Positions 1 through 9,263 of a stretch of 64,000 nt of DNA are shown piece by piece (positions within the stretch are counted from its first letter, which is position 1; each line of letters opens with the position of its first letter). Origin of the DNA: Spirochaetales bacterium (GTDB lineage: Bacteria; Spirochaetota; Leptospiria; Leptospirales; Leptonemataceae); the NCBI GenBank assembly GCA_024233935.1, contig JACKOY010000002.1, positions 124,001-188,000 on the forward strand, written 5' to 3'. Position numbers and translations under genes: made by a program. Below the pieces are notes generated by a model that did not search any database, was not told the DNA's origin, and saw nothing but the letters and a program-made list of their open reading frames with translations.

Positions 1-251
1 TTAACGCCGGGTTATCACTACTGGGTGCTCTGATCACCATGCACAACGCGCGGACGACGATTTCCCAGGCCATCGCCGAACCGATTGAAGACTTTATCAG
101 CCTGTTTAAGACCCGCATCAGTCGGGCGGTGGCGATCGAGGAAGCCCATCTTCTGAACCAGACGATTTTTGAGTACCAGTCGCGGTCCCGGGTTGCCCGG
201 GAGTACGACGCGTTTACCGAGGAGCTGCTGAATGCCATCGAGAAAGGATAA
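1..251 (+). CDS. C-terminal part of an unknown helical protein (5'-truncated)
   Basis: An open frame runs from the window edge (codons in phase from base 3) to a TAA at 249-251, so the true start lies outside the window. About 82 residues are visible. They begin with a short hydrophobic stretch (LSLLGALI), followed by a charged, amphipathic helical region rich in E, R and Q. The pattern of one hydrophobic segment then a long amphipathic tail recalls the C-terminus of MotA/ExbB-like channel proteins, but that is only an impression and I do not recognise the family. The next gene starts 20 bases before this one ends, which suggests translational coupling. An internal ATG at 39 is a weaker alternative start. 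Confidence 0.6.
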   Translation, partial: NAGLSLLGALITMHNARTTISQAIAEPIEDFISLFKTRISRAVAIEEAHLLNQTIFEYQSRSRVAREYDAFTEELLNAIEKG

Positions 252-1035
252 GTTGCGCGCCGCGGCCCGGGAAAGGCTGGGCCGTGATCGTTCCGGGCGT
301 GAGCCGGCCAGCATGTCGGAGATCGTCTCGGAATTGGAAGGCGAGCAGAGTCCCAACGAGAGTGTATCCGGCGAAGCGCCACCCTCAGAGAAGGAGCCGG
401 AGGAGCAGATTCCCGCGGCTGAAATTGACTTGCAGCAGCAAGCCCAGGAGCCAACGATCGCAGCAGAGAGCGGGCCCAGGCCCGAACCATCGAACACGAG
501 CAAGGAAAACGAGCGGTCCATGCCCAGAACCCGGGATTCCATCTACAATGTTTCGAGCGACATTCGCTTAGAAGACTACACCGAATCGTCGGGCGGCGGC
601 GGGCAGGGCCGTCTGGGCAGCATTGCGCGCGGCCTCGGGGCCTTGATTCTGGTCGCCATCGTGCTGTACGCGCTTTACTATTTTGCCGGCGCCCTGTTCG
701 GACCCGATTACAGCCTGGCGATTGCCAACGAGTACATCGACGAGACCAACATCGAGCGCTATGCCGCGAGTGATACACCACCGGCCCTTTCGGCAGCGCG
801 GCCCGTGTATATTCGTTTTCAGTGGGAAGAGGGGCAGCTCGCCACCGACTTTCTGACCATGCGGGTCGAAAACGTAAGCAGCACTCCGGTCGTCGAAGCG
901 ATCCAGGGGCGACGTCCTCCGGTGACCGCCAATTACATCATGTTTGTGGGCCCGCTTGACGCGGGGCGTTACACGGTCGAAGTTCTGGATCGTGAAGAAA
1001 ACGTGCTTCGGGAACGCGAATTTTCGGTCCGCTAA
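232..1035 (+). CDS. Single-pass membrane protein, unknown function
   Basis: The product is 267 residues. Residues 1-130 are hydrophilic, acidic and rich in E, P, Q and S, so probably disordered and cytoplasmic. A single membrane segment lies near residues 133-155 (core ALILVAIVLYALYYFAGALF). An external domain of about 110 residues follows, with a beta-rich look (VYIRFQWEEG, AGRYTVEVLD, REREFSV). This C-terminal pattern resembles DUF2914-type domains, a weak visual match only. The start at 232 is supported by GAGGAG at 219-224, eight bases upstream. The gene overlaps its predecessor by 20 bases and is followed after 5 bases by the MORN-repeat lipoprotein, so these appear to be one transcript. 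Confidence 0.75.
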   Translation: MPSRKDKLRAAARERLGRDRSGREPASMSEIVSELEGEQSPNESVSGEAPPSEKEPEEQIPAAEIDLQQQAQEPTIAAESGPRPEPSNTSKENERSMPRTRDSIYNVSSDIRLEDYTESSGGGGQGRLGSIARGLGALILVAIVLYALYYFAGALFGPDYSLAIANEYIDETNIERYAASDTPPALSAARPVYIRFQWEEGQLATDFLTMRVENVSSTPVVEAIQGRRPPVTANYIMFVGPLDAGRYTVEVLDREENVLREREFSVR

Positions 1036-1040
1036 AAGCG

Positions 1041-1808
1041 ATGCGTCGCGGCGCCCTCATCGCCTCTGTCTTTTTGGTTTTCGTTTCCTGCGAGCGCTTA
1101 ACGACCCCGCCCACGCCGCCAGGCGTTCCGGCCGGCGCGCAATATGAGCGCGCCATCCGGCTCTGGACTTACCAGGCTGCCTCGGGGGAAAGCCGGACCT
1201 ACTTCGAACAAGGCCAGCTCGCCATGCGCGGCCATTATGTGCAGGGACTCAAGGACGGTCTCTGGCAGAGTTTCAGCACTGACGGCGACCAAATCACCGC
1301 CGAAGGCCGCTACAACAGGGGCTGGCACGATGGCGTCTGGCGTTACTTTGACACCAGGGGTCAGGTGTATCTGACTGTGGAATACAAAATGGAGCCGCGT
1401 CGGGCCGATCTGTTGCTCTTAACGACCGAGATCGGAAATGAGAATGGCGTGTACCGGCGGTATTATCCCGATGGCAGCCTGGAGGAAGAGGGCCACTTCT
1501 GGTCGGGCTATTTTCACGGACCGTTTCGTCACTATCATCCCAACAACCGGGGCCTGGCCATCGCAGGCCGGTTCGAGCGGGATCAGAAGATCGGGCAATG
1601 GCGTTATTACTATGCCGACGGAACCCTGGAGCGTGTGGAAAACTACAAAGACGGCGTTCTGGACGGTGTGCAACAAAACTATTATCCGGACGGATCTTTG
1701 TATCACAGCAGCGTGTATGCGAACGGAGAACGATTGCGTTTGATGGAGATCCGGCCCCTGCCGGGCCGGGAAGGATCCGATGCCACGAGGGCCAACGACG
1801 ACGCCTGA
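1041..1808 (+). CDS. Lipoprotein with MORN/YwqK-type repeats
   Basis: The product is 255 residues. It starts with a signal peptide ending in a lipobox-like FVSC (cysteine at residue 17), so an acylated envelope lipoprotein is likely. From about residue 60 it carries repeats with the pattern G-x-[YW]-x2-G-x3-G-x-[WY]-x2-[YF], for example GLKDGLWQSF, GWHDGVWRYF, NGVYRRYYPDGS, GYFHGPFRHY, KIGQWRYYYADGT and GVLDGVQQNYYPDGS. This is the MORN_2/YwqK variant, which forms a beta-hairpin solenoid; such proteins are often surface or antitoxin-like, with no single known activity. It overlaps the next gene by 29 bases. Specific function unknown. Confidence 0.85.
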   Translation: MRRGALIASVFLVFVSCERLTTPPTPPGVPAGAQYERAIRLWTYQAASGESRTYFEQGQLAMRGHYVQGLKDGLWQSFSTDGDQITAEGRYNRGWHDGVWRYFDTRGQVYLTVEYKMEPRRADLLLLTTEIGNENGVYRRYYPDGSLEEEGHFWSGYFHGPFRHYHPNNRGLAIAGRFERDQKIGQWRYYYADGTLERVENYKDGVLDGVQQNYYPDGSLYHSSVYANGERLRLMEIRPLPGREGSDATRANDDA

Positions 1809-2055
1809 AAGATCCGGTACCGGGTCGAATCTGCTGTTTGTGTTCTATAGCCTGTTGGTCTGTGGCGGCCTGGCCTATTTGCTTTTCGTGGAGTCCCTGC
1901 CGTATATTTTTCTGGTACCGTTGCCGATAGCCGTACTGGGGCCGCTGGCATTGTTGCGCCCCAAATCAGTGTTCGTGTATCTGCAGATGTTCTTGATTAC
2001 TGCGCTTTTTGCTGTAAGAGTTCTTCTGGACCTATGGCTGCCCGTAAATCTCTAG
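1780..2055 (+). CDS. Small integral membrane protein
   Basis: The product is 91 residues. After a polar N-terminus of about 17 residues it has three hydrophobic segments, around 18-36, 40-60 and 68-86. AAGGA six to seven bases before the ATG at 1780 supports the start, although the gene overlaps the preceding lipoprotein by 29 bases in another frame. It also overlaps the downstream M23 peptidase by 22 bases, so the three genes are probably translationally coupled. I do not recognise a family; the size resembles accessory subunits such as MreD-like or small transporter partners, but no motif supports either. Confidence 0.65.
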   Translation: MPRGPTTTPERSGTGSNLLFVFYSLLVCGGLAYLLFVESLPYIFLVPLPIAVLGPLALLRPKSVFVYLQMFLITALFAVRVLLDLWLPVNL

Positions 2056-2864
2056 TCCGTCCTGGTTTGCGTCTGGTCGTGCAGCGGCCCGGGCGTCGCG
2101 TGCGACAGTTTGTGCTGCCCCTGCCGGGTCAGCGTTTCGTTTTGATTCTGCTCAGCGTGCTTTCCTTGCTTCTGTTCTTGCTGCTGCTCATGTCGGAGTC
2201 TTCCAGTCGTCCTTCGCTCTCGGCTGCGGAGCGGGCCCTGCTGGCCGACCGGATCTTCGCGAGCCGATCGGCCCTGCAAACAGGCCTGGACGATCTGCTT
2301 CGCCGCATTGAGCCGATTCACGAAGCCCACTTTGGTCCTGGCCCACCGCCGGAGTTCGCCGGCCACGCGCCGCGGGATCGACTGCTTCGGAGCGCGCGGG
2401 AACTGGAGGGTCGTGTAGGAGACCTGGCCGCGTACTATGGCGCCTACGAGATTGCCCTGCGCGGCATTCCGCACCGTTGGCCGGTCGATAGCGAGCGCCG
2501 ACAGATCAACTCCGGTTACGGCTATCGACGCGACCCTTTCGGTGGGCGTGGCCAGTTCCATCGCGGCGCCGACATCAAGGGACGCAGCGGAGACCCGGTA
2601 ATTGCCGCCGCCGATGGCACGGTCCGTTCGGTGCGTCGGGCTTCTTCGGGCTACGGCAATGTAGTGCGGGTCTTTCACAACTCCGGCTACGAAACGCTTT
2701 ATGCCCACCTGTCAGAGATTTCTGTTCAGCAGGATCAAATTGTGCGCGCGGGCGATCGCATCGGCACGGTCGGAACCAGCGGTCACAGCACGGGGCCGCA
2801 TTTGCACTATGAGGTTTATTTTGAAAACAAGGCCTTAGACCCCGACGGGTACCTGGTGCCGTAG
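2034..2864 (+). CDS. Membrane-anchored M23 (LytM) family peptidase
   Basis: The product is 276 residues. A basic N-terminus is followed by one membrane anchor (about residues 33-52, rich in L), a helical linker, and an M23/LytM domain at about residues 160-276. The zinc-site motifs are present: H-x3-D in FHRGADIK and the HLHYE motif near the C-terminus. With the metal ligands intact, an active peptidoglycan endopeptidase is plausible, although many anchored LytM proteins act as regulators or in polar-growth complexes. It is the last gene of the 1-2864 run. No strong ribosome site is seen, which fits coupling to the upstream membrane protein. Confidence 0.9.
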   Translation: MAARKSLVRPGLRLVVQRPGRRVRQFVLPLPGQRFVLILLSVLSLLLFLLLLMSESSSRPSLSAAERALLADRIFASRSALQTGLDDLLRRIEPIHEAHFGPGPPPEFAGHAPRDRLLRSARELEGRVGDLAAYYGAYEIALRGIPHRWPVDSERRQINSGYGYRRDPFGGRGQFHRGADIKGRSGDPVIAAADGTVRSVRRASSGYGNVVRVFHNSGYETLYAHLSEISVQQDQIVRAGDRIGTVGTSGHSTGPHLHYEVYFENKALDPDGYLVP

Positions 2865-3135
2865 TTAAGAGCCCCGGTCGATGCGGGACGCGATCGTGCT
2901 GCCGACGCTCCCAATGCTGCAAGCGGGCTGAGAATGTGCCGCCTACTCCGAAACGATTTGCATTAGACTCGAATAGCGAACTGCCGTCGTTGAAAGGGCG
3001 TATGCAGGCCAGACTGCGTCGGGAACAGCTTCGCCGCGCATAAGAGGCGCCGCTGGACTTGCGGAGCGTCCTCGGACGCCCGGGTTGCCAGGGGCCGCGG
3101 GAGCGCCCGGGCGGTCGGCGTGCGTCTCTGCGTGT
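2865..3135. other. Convergent intergenic spacer with small hairpins
   Basis: This 271-base gap separates a plus-strand peptidase gene from a minus-strand glycosyltransferase gene. I see no convincing gene. A short perfect hairpin, GCGTC-CTCG-GACGC, lies at 3066-3079, and GC-rich inverted CCCGGG segments at about 3079-3113 could also fold. There is no T-tract, so a Rho-independent terminator cannot be claimed, but the position downstream of both genes fits a transcription-end region. Confidence 0.35.
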
Positions 3136-4197
3136 TCAGGCGTGTCCGGCGACCAGATTGACGCGCTCCATGACCATTTCCGGCGTGAGGTCCTTCATGC
3201 AGCGAAAGTGTTCGAGCGGGCAACGCTTTGCGCCGTGGGTGCCGCACGGCCGGCAAACCAGGTCCGGCAATTCGGCAACTGTTGTGCCGGGCGCGATGGG
3301 CGCGTAACCCAGGGCCGGAACAGTCGGACCGAAGATGGCGACGACCGGAATACGCGCCGCGCAACCCAGGTGCACCGGCGCCGAATCGTTGGAAACCAAC
3401 AGCCGGCTCTGTTCCATAATCGCGTAGAGAACCGGCAGGCTGGTCTGACCGGCGATGTCGATGACGCGGTCGCGGCTTTCGGGACCAACCATCATAGAAA
3501 GATTCGTAAGAACTTCCTGGTTTACCGTCTGATCGGCCTTTGAGCCCACCAGAAGTACGCGAGTTTGATAACGGCGGCTGAGCAAGAGGCACAGGCGCGC
3601 GAAACCCCAGGCGGTCCAACGTTTGGTCGGCCACACCGATGAAGGAGCCACCAGCACCGGGCGTGGAGCGTTCAGGTCACGCAGCAGGTGGCGTGCGGTT
3701 GTCCGGTTTTCGTCTTCGATATAGATTTCCAGGTCACGGGAGCAGCGACCGGTATCTATGGAAAAGGCGCCGTCCAGAAACTGAAGCAGCCGCTCGATTT
3801 CGGGTCGATCGAGATCACGCTCCAAAAGATCCTGATAGGCGAAACGCGCCAGGGCCGCGCCGCGGTACCCCACGCGCCGCTCAATACCGGAGAGCATAGC
3901 CAGAATCGAACTGCGATGGGATTGATGCGGCCCGAGCAAAACATCAAATTTTCGGGAACGGATTTCGCGGGCCATCCGTAACATGCCGGCCGGTCCCCGA
4001 TGAACGCCCGCTTTGTCGATTACCAGCACCTCCGCCACGTGCGGGTTGTGTCGTAACAGCGAGACCGCCTCGGGTTTTACGAGCACGCTCAGCCGCGCAT
4101 CCGGGAAAAATTGCTTGAAGGCCGCAATCATCGGGGTCGTCAGTATGACGTCGCCAATGAAGGCCGTTTGGATTAACAGTGCGTTTCTTACGGGCAT
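3136..4197 (-). CDS. LPS heptosyltransferase family glycosyltransferase (GT9)
   Basis: The product is 353 residues, normal for the WaaF/WaaC (GT9) family. The N-terminus reads ALLIQTAFIGDVILTTPMI, the conserved opening of this family (ADP-heptose:LPS transferases). The C-terminal half has the sugar-nucleotide site region VLLVGSKAD and SRLLVSNDSAPVHLGCA followed by IFGPT. It probably transfers a heptose or related sugar to the LPS inner core at the cytoplasmic face of the inner membrane. The start ATG at 4195-4197 gives the family-typical N-terminus. The LptF/G permease gene is divergent. The acceptor and sugar cannot be read from the sequence, so no symbol is given. Confidence 0.9.
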   Translation of the reverse strand: MPVRNALLIQTAFIGDVILTTPMIAAFKQFFPDARLSVLVKPEAVSLLRHNPHVAEVLVIDKAGVHRGPAGMLRMAREIRSRKFDVLLGPHQSHRSSILAMLSGIERRVGYRGAALARFAYQDLLERDLDRPEIERLLQFLDGAFSIDTGRCSRDLEIYIEDENRTTARHLLRDLNAPRPVLVAPSSVWPTKRWTAWGFARLCLLLSRRYQTRVLLVGSKADQTVNQEVLTNLSMMVGPESRDRVIDIAGQTSLPVLYAIMEQSRLLVSNDSAPVHLGCAARIPVVAIFGPTVPALGYAPIAPGTTVAELPDLVCRPCGTHGAKRCPLEHFRCMKDLTPEMVMERVNLVAGHA

Positions 4198-4298
4198 TCA
4201 AAACCAGAACAGACAGCGCGCACGCCGCTGTCCATACCGATCGCAGTCTGTGGCGACGCCTGGAGTTCGTTTTTGCCGGGCGCCTTTTTCGTCTCAGC

Positions 4299-6020
4299 GT
4301 GTTGGATCGTTATTTGTTCAGCGAGATTTTTCAGCCGTTCGTCGTATTTTTGCTCTTCTTCTCCACTCTATTCATATCGATCGCCCTGAAGGATGCGCTC
4401 GGCGAGCTGCTATCAAAGGGAATTGATCCAGGTCGCATTGCTCTATATATCGGCTACCTCATAGTCGAAAAGGTTGCCCTCACTCTACCAGCCTCTTGCC
4501 TTTTTGGCGGTATCATTGCGGCCGGGCGCTTATCAACTGATTCTGAGATCACCGCCATGCGAGCTGGTGGAATTAGCTTCGGGCGACTATACCGCGTTTT
4601 CCTCGCCTGCGGATTTCTCGCCGGGTTGGTTGTGCTTCCGGTTCGCTCGTTCCTTGGTCCGGCCAGCACAAAAGCGCGGGCCGATTTTGAGAACTGGATT
4701 CGCACGTATCATAGCCTGACACTTGCGCGTGCGGGTACATTTCTGGGCAGGGGGCAATCACCCGCACACAGCGGGGGCATGGGCCAGGATATCTACGTAC
4801 GTGCTCGGGATGGGGATATCCTATACGACCTGCAGATTCGCGAGTGGCAGACCGATCTTGACGAAGCCGATACGGAGTTCGCGACCGTAAGGGAGATTGC
4901 GATCCCGATAGGCACGGGTATTCCGACCCGCATGCTCCAGGCTCGTCGGGGCCAGTTGCTCGCCCGCAGGAATAGCGATGGTCGCGAAGAGGTCTTCGTT
5001 CGTCTTTCCGAGGGCTTCGTTATCGAAAGCGATATGGACCGCACCGGATACGAAATTACGAATTTCATGGATGGAACACTCGACTACCTCATTCCACCGC
5101 CCCCGGAACCGCTGGGCCGAATGAATGTGGACGCCGAAAACTTCACCACTCCGGAGTTACTCGAAACAATCGACGAAATCGATCACGGCGGTTTCGAGAT
5201 CGAAGCCCTGACGATCCTTGGGACCATGACCACCCAGGTTTCGGATTTTGGGGGTATGACGGGACTTGGCCAGAACTCCCCGCTGAACGATGAGGTGCCC
5301 ACTCTCACGTTGCCGTCCCTGCCGGAACTAGAGCGCCTGTTGGTGGCCGCGCGGCTCCAATTGATGGCCGGTGATGAGGTGCAGATTCCCGGAAGCCTGC
5401 CGATTCCCGAAGGTTTTAAGCCGGCCGAATTCGTGTTGTTCCTGTCGGGTTTCGTTGAAAACGCGAAAAAGACCAGACTCAAGTTTCTCTTTGAGTTTCA
5501 CAAGCGGCTGGCAGAGCCGATTGCCTGTATGCTGTTCTTTTTCATCTCGTTTCCGCTGGGTCTCGTTGTCAAACGCTCCGGGCGGGGGATGAGTTTCACA
5601 CTGGCCCTTGTCGTTTTTCTTCTGTACTACTTCTCATCGGAGATGCTCGCCAGCCAACAGGTGCTGGCCGGCAAGCTTCGACCGGAGCAGGGCGCCTGGA
5701 TTCCTGTTGTCGGGCTGTTTCTTGCCTCAATGGTAATTATGGCCCGGCGTACGGACGGATTCAACCCACTGTACACATTAACGGAGCCGGCTCGGCGCTT
5801 GAGCGCACGATTTACAGGTCTGATTCGCCGCCGTTTCCTGCATGCGGGGGCGCCCCTGGTGGTTTTTGCAAATCGCATCAAGCAGCATGCATTTGTCCTG
5901 CGTGCTTCAACTCTGGCGTCCTCCCTGTGGCAGCGGGCTTTGCGTTTGTTCGAGCGGGCGCGGCCCGTTGTCCTGGAGGCTCTGCGACGAATCGGCGCAA
6001 CCAGTCGGCGCGAGAGCTGA
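4299..6020 (+). CDS. LptF/LptG family LPS export permease, enlarged
   Basis: YjgP/YjgQ (LptF/G) family membrane subunit, which with LptB powers extraction of LPS from the inner membrane. The family-like N-terminus LDRYLFSEIFQPFVVF begins one codon after GTG 4299. An upstream GTG at 4179 adds 40 basic residues and would overlap the divergent heptosyltransferase gene by 19 bases, so I prefer 4299, but it is uncertain. Three membrane segments lie in the first ~130 residues and three near 420-505. Between them is a periplasmic domain of roughly 260 residues, much larger than in E. coli LptF/G, and a basic tail of about 90 residues follows the last segment. Only one LptF/G gene is in this window. 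Confidence 0.88.
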   Translation: MLDRYLFSEIFQPFVVFLLFFSTLFISIALKDALGELLSKGIDPGRIALYIGYLIVEKVALTLPASCLFGGIIAAGRLSTDSEITAMRAGGISFGRLYRVFLACGFLAGLVVLPVRSFLGPASTKARADFENWIRTYHSLTLARAGTFLGRGQSPAHSGGMGQDIYVRARDGDILYDLQIREWQTDLDEADTEFATVREIAIPIGTGIPTRMLQARRGQLLARRNSDGREEVFVRLSEGFVIESDMDRTGYEITNFMDGTLDYLIPPPPEPLGRMNVDAENFTTPELLETIDEIDHGGFEIEALTILGTMTTQVSDFGGMTGLGQNSPLNDEVPTLTLPSLPELERLLVAARLQLMAGDEVQIPGSLPIPEGFKPAEFVLFLSGFVENAKKTRLKFLFEFHKRLAEPIACMLFFFISFPLGLVVKRSGRGMSFTLALVVFLLYYFSSEMLASQQVLAGKLRPEQGAWIPVVGLFLASMVIMARRTDGFNPLYTLTEPARRLSARFTGLIRRRFLHAGAPLVVFANRIKQHAFVLRASTLASSLWQRALRLFERARPVVLEALRRIGATSRRES

Positions 6021-6087
6021 CATTTTTCGGTTGGACAATTCACGCGCGGCTATAACTGTCGGGTATCCTTGTCAAAGAGTTTCCTGG

Positions 6088-6921
6088 ATGCAAAAGGCGA
6101 CAATTTACCACGTCTCTGATGGGAGGGCCTTCCCGCTCGAATTTCGCGAAAAGGGCCCGGTTCAGATGGCATTGCAGGAGTGTCCTCCCGACTCTCTGGA
6201 CTCCATACGTCCGGGGGCCGACCACCTGACACTGTTCCTCATCCAGGGGGAAGAAGGTCAGCTGGATGACATTGTGGGACGGTTGCGGACGGCCCGGCAT
6301 TTGAATGACTATCCCAAGGTCTTGTTGCTTGCCGAAGAGGACTACGCAGAAGCGGTCAAGAAGGTGGCCCTCCTGCCGCGCACGATCCTCCTGGACGATT
6401 CTATTCGCCCCTTTCATCTGCAGCTGATCCTTGAGCTAATGGTTCAGCAGGAGTACTACCGCCAGGTGGTTTATCAACTATCGCACGATTCGCGGCAGCG
6501 CGGGGAAGTGTTCGAAAACCTGATGGAGCTCGGACGCCGGGAACTCAAGCGCTCCCGGGAAGAGAGCGAGGCCTACCGTACGCTTTTGGAATACGAGACC
6601 GAAATCCGCAAAAGCGAAAAGGGAATAACCGGTGCGGTGGATGTCGTGGGGCGGTTGAAGGAGCAGGAGCTTCTGTCTTTGAAATCCCAGCTTCAGGCTA
6701 CGGAAAGGCTGAGTCAGTTTCGGGACAATGAACTGCGCGAAGCCCGGGAGCAGATCCATGCCCAGGAAGAAGTGCTCAACATGAGCCGTCGCGAGAACAT
6801 TGAGCGGGACAAGATCATCAACGCCCTCGACCGACTCCGGATCTACACCGACAAAGAGCTCATGGACCTCTTTCACGAGAACAACGACCTGCGCAGGCGC
6901 CTGGGCATGCCGCCGCGTTAG
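6088..6921 (+). CDS. Coiled-coil protein with receiver-like N-terminus, unknown function
   Basis: The product is 277 residues from the ATG at 6088; the frame stays open upstream but that part runs inside the preceding permease gene and is not credible. Residues 45-125 alternate hydrophobic strands and helices (HLTLFLIQ, PKVLLLAEEDYAEAV, RTILLDDSIRPFHL), like a response-regulator receiver fold, but with no clear phospho-acceptor Asp. Residues 135-275 are strongly charged heptad-like helices, a probable long coiled coil. No membrane segment. It could be a cytoplasmic scaffold or a partner in a signalling or motility complex. No family recognised. Confidence 0.75.
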   Translation: MQKATIYHVSDGRAFPLEFREKGPVQMALQECPPDSLDSIRPGADHLTLFLIQGEEGQLDDIVGRLRTARHLNDYPKVLLLAEEDYAEAVKKVALLPRTILLDDSIRPFHLQLILELMVQQEYYRQVVYQLSHDSRQRGEVFENLMELGRRELKRSREESEAYRTLLEYETEIRKSEKGITGAVDVVGRLKEQELLSLKSQLQATERLSQFRDNELREAREQIHAQEEVLNMSRRENIERDKIINALDRLRIYTDKELMDLFHENNDLRRRLGMPPR

Positions 6922-7130
6922 GCGACGAGGGCCCGCGCCGGCCGATGCCGGGTGGACTCCCTTGCCGGGTGGACGCACCGCAAGGCGGTCTCGAAAGGCA
7001 GTGAATGGTTTCTCCGGACACGCCCCGGTGGGTGGAATTGGCTCCGGTTTCTGCCCCTTACCCGGTCGGAAACTGCTTGCGTTTTTTCCCCTTATTTGGA
7101 AGATTATGTCACATACGGTTCCCTCAGGCC

Positions 7131-9263
7131 ATGCCCGTTCCATCCCGGGAAGCACGCGCCGCCCCCACCCGGCGGCCGAGATTCAGGTCCGCAATTCAGT
7201 TGCGGCTGGCCCTGTTGTTTCTGTCCGTCGGTCTCGGCCTGGCCGTGCTTGCCACCCCGACCCGCGGCCAGGACCTGCCGCGCTTTCGAATCCGTGAAGA
7301 GCAGGCCCGGCAGCTCTTCCAGAAGGGTCTGGTCTTTCACAATGCCATGCAGTACATCGCCGCCCGGGAGTTCTTTTACAAGGCTCTGGACGTGCAGCCC
7401 TACTTTCATCTCGCCCGGCGTTATCTGGGAGACTCCTACTATTACTCGGGAGACTGGAATGGGGCCCTTGAACAATGGGAATTTCTCGATGAAGTCTCTT
7501 CCGGCGCTTATCCGCTGGTGCGCCAGCGCAGTGAGATGCTGCGTTTTTATCTGAATCAATACATCAATCCCGGCGACTACATCTACCTGAAAGGTTACGG
7601 GGCGGAAACCTGGACCGGGTATTCCTTTTTGGGACCGACCGATGTTGCCACGGACGACGAAAACCGTCTGTACATTCTGAGCTACGGTAGCGCCAATATG
7701 ATTCACGTCGATTCGTCCGGTCGGGCTTTCGATCAGACCCGCGGGGTGATCTGGGACCGCCTGCAGGGCCCTATCGCGATGGCGCGCCACGGTGATGAGC
7801 TGTTCGTCGCGGACTACACGGCCGACCGCGTGCGAGTGTTCAACCTGGAGGGGCGCGAGTTACGTTCTTTCGGTGAGACAGGCTCCGGGGCCGGCAACTT
7901 TCGCGGACCGTCCGGCATTACGGTCTCCGGCGACGCCGTCTACGTGTCCGATGCCGGCAATCACCGCATTCAAAAGTTCGATTCTGAAGGGCGGCATCTG
8001 TTGACTTTCGGTTCGAACGACCTGGGACAGTCGCCCCGCTATCCGGCGGGCATCGCGGCTCTGGAAGATGTGGGAGTGTTCGTCGCGGACCGTGACGACG
8101 GTCGCATCCTGCACTTTGACCCTGACGGCAATTATCTTGGTTCCCTGGAATCGAACGCTCTCAGGAAGCCCCATGGACTGGAGATCAATGGGGATCGCCT
8201 GATCGTCGCCGACGAAGAAGCGGGCATCTTGCTGTATCATTTCTCGACGCAAATCTGGCGGCCGCTCCCCGAATTGCGCGATGCCAGCGATCGGCCACTT
8301 CGCCTGGAGCGACCCTTTGCCGCGCGCATGGATCAAAATGGAGTGCTCTATGTCGCGGACTACGGCGCCGGCGCGGTGCGGGTGCTGATCCCGCGTGGCC
8401 TCAAAGTCGCCAACCTCGATCTCAAAATCCAGCGCGTCGACGCGTCCGGCTTTCCTCATGTCGGTGTGTTTCTTTCGGTTCGGAATCGTCTGGGCAATAC
8501 GATCCGCGGACTCGGCCGAGCGGATTTCTTTCTTTATGAGAACGATCGGCGGGTGGGGCGCATCCGGACCGACAATGTCACGCCGTACAACCGGCGCGTA
8601 CATATTGTTATCACCAAGGAAAACACGCCTCTTTTTCGGGCTGAATACGACCGGTATTTGCCGGGGGCCCTGGCGGGTCTGCTTGATCCGCTCCGCACCG
8701 CTGACGCGCTGGGCATCGTACGTGTTGGAGAGCAGGTGCGGCAGATCTATAGCGGCCTGGAACGCAGACATATCCTGCGGTTGCTGGCGGAAGGGGATAC
8801 GGCTGAAGAACCCAATCTCGGCAAGGGGCTTTATGAATCGATCACGCTCCTTGTTCGGGAAATCGGGCCGCGCAGCGTGAACTTATTGGTTTCCGGGGAG
8901 CATTTCCCGGGGGCCTTCAATCAGTACAGCCAGCAAAAAGTCACGCAATATGCGCGGGCGAATGGCATTCAAATCAACGTGATCTCGTTCGAGTCGGACC
9001 AGGATCCTGAAGAACGCGAACGGGCGCGCATCGAATTCGAACAGATGGCCCGCCTGACCGGTGGACGCTACTACCGGGCCTTTGATGAAAGCGCGCTTAC
9101 GTCGCTCTACGAATCGATCCGGCAGTCGATCGATGATCGTTATATTCTGACCTACGATTCTTTTCTCGAAGAGGATCTGGCAAATCATTACGTGGATATA
9201 CGCATTGAGGTTCGGCACCTGGGCAGTTTTGGATTGGCCGACGCCGGATATTTTGTGCCGTGA
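7131..9263 (+). CDS. Exported TPR-NHL beta-propeller-vWA-like protein
   Basis: The chosen start (ATG 7131) gives 710 residues with a signal peptide (basic region, then LALLFLSVGLGLAVLA, cut near TRGQ). Residues 50-125 look TPR-like. About 160-430 carry NHL-type repeats (GPTDVATDDENRLYILS, GPSGITVSGDAVYVSDAGNH, KPHGLEINGDRLIVADE). The C-terminal ~280 residues resemble a von Willebrand A domain (strand VHIVIT, later SVNLLVSGE and IQINVISF), but the metal-site DxSxS motif is not present at the expected strand. A periplasmic or surface interaction role is likely. The next gene starts inside its stop codon (GTGA at 9260-9263), so the two are coupled. Confidence 0.82.
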   Translation: MPVPSREARAAPTRRPRFRSAIQLRLALLFLSVGLGLAVLATPTRGQDLPRFRIREEQARQLFQKGLVFHNAMQYIAAREFFYKALDVQPYFHLARRYLGDSYYYSGDWNGALEQWEFLDEVSSGAYPLVRQRSEMLRFYLNQYINPGDYIYLKGYGAETWTGYSFLGPTDVATDDENRLYILSYGSANMIHVDSSGRAFDQTRGVIWDRLQGPIAMARHGDELFVADYTADRVRVFNLEGRELRSFGETGSGAGNFRGPSGITVSGDAVYVSDAGNHRIQKFDSEGRHLLTFGSNDLGQSPRYPAGIAALEDVGVFVADRDDGRILHFDPDGNYLGSLESNALRKPHGLEINGDRLIVADEEAGILLYHFSTQIWRPLPELRDASDRPLRLERPFAARMDQNGVLYVADYGAGAVRVLIPRGLKVANLDLKIQRVDASGFPHVGVFLSVRNRLGNTIRGLGRADFFLYENDRRVGRIRTDNVTPYNRRVHIVITKENTPLFRAEYDRYLPGALAGLLDPLRTADALGIVRVGEQVRQIYSGLERRHILRLLAEGDTAEEPNLGKGLYESITLLVREIGPRSVNLLVSGEHFPGAFNQYSQQKVTQYARANGIQINVISFESDQDPEERERARIEFEQMARLTGGRYYRAFDESALTSLYESIRQSIDDRYILTYDSFLEEDLANHYVDIRIEVRHLGSFGLADAGYFVP

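Noticed and set aside
2963..3634. A 223-codon minus-strand frame overlapping the heptosyltransferase end
   Set aside because: It is in another frame of a gene with strong family motifs, and its product is Arg/Pro/Gly-rich with no sensible start.
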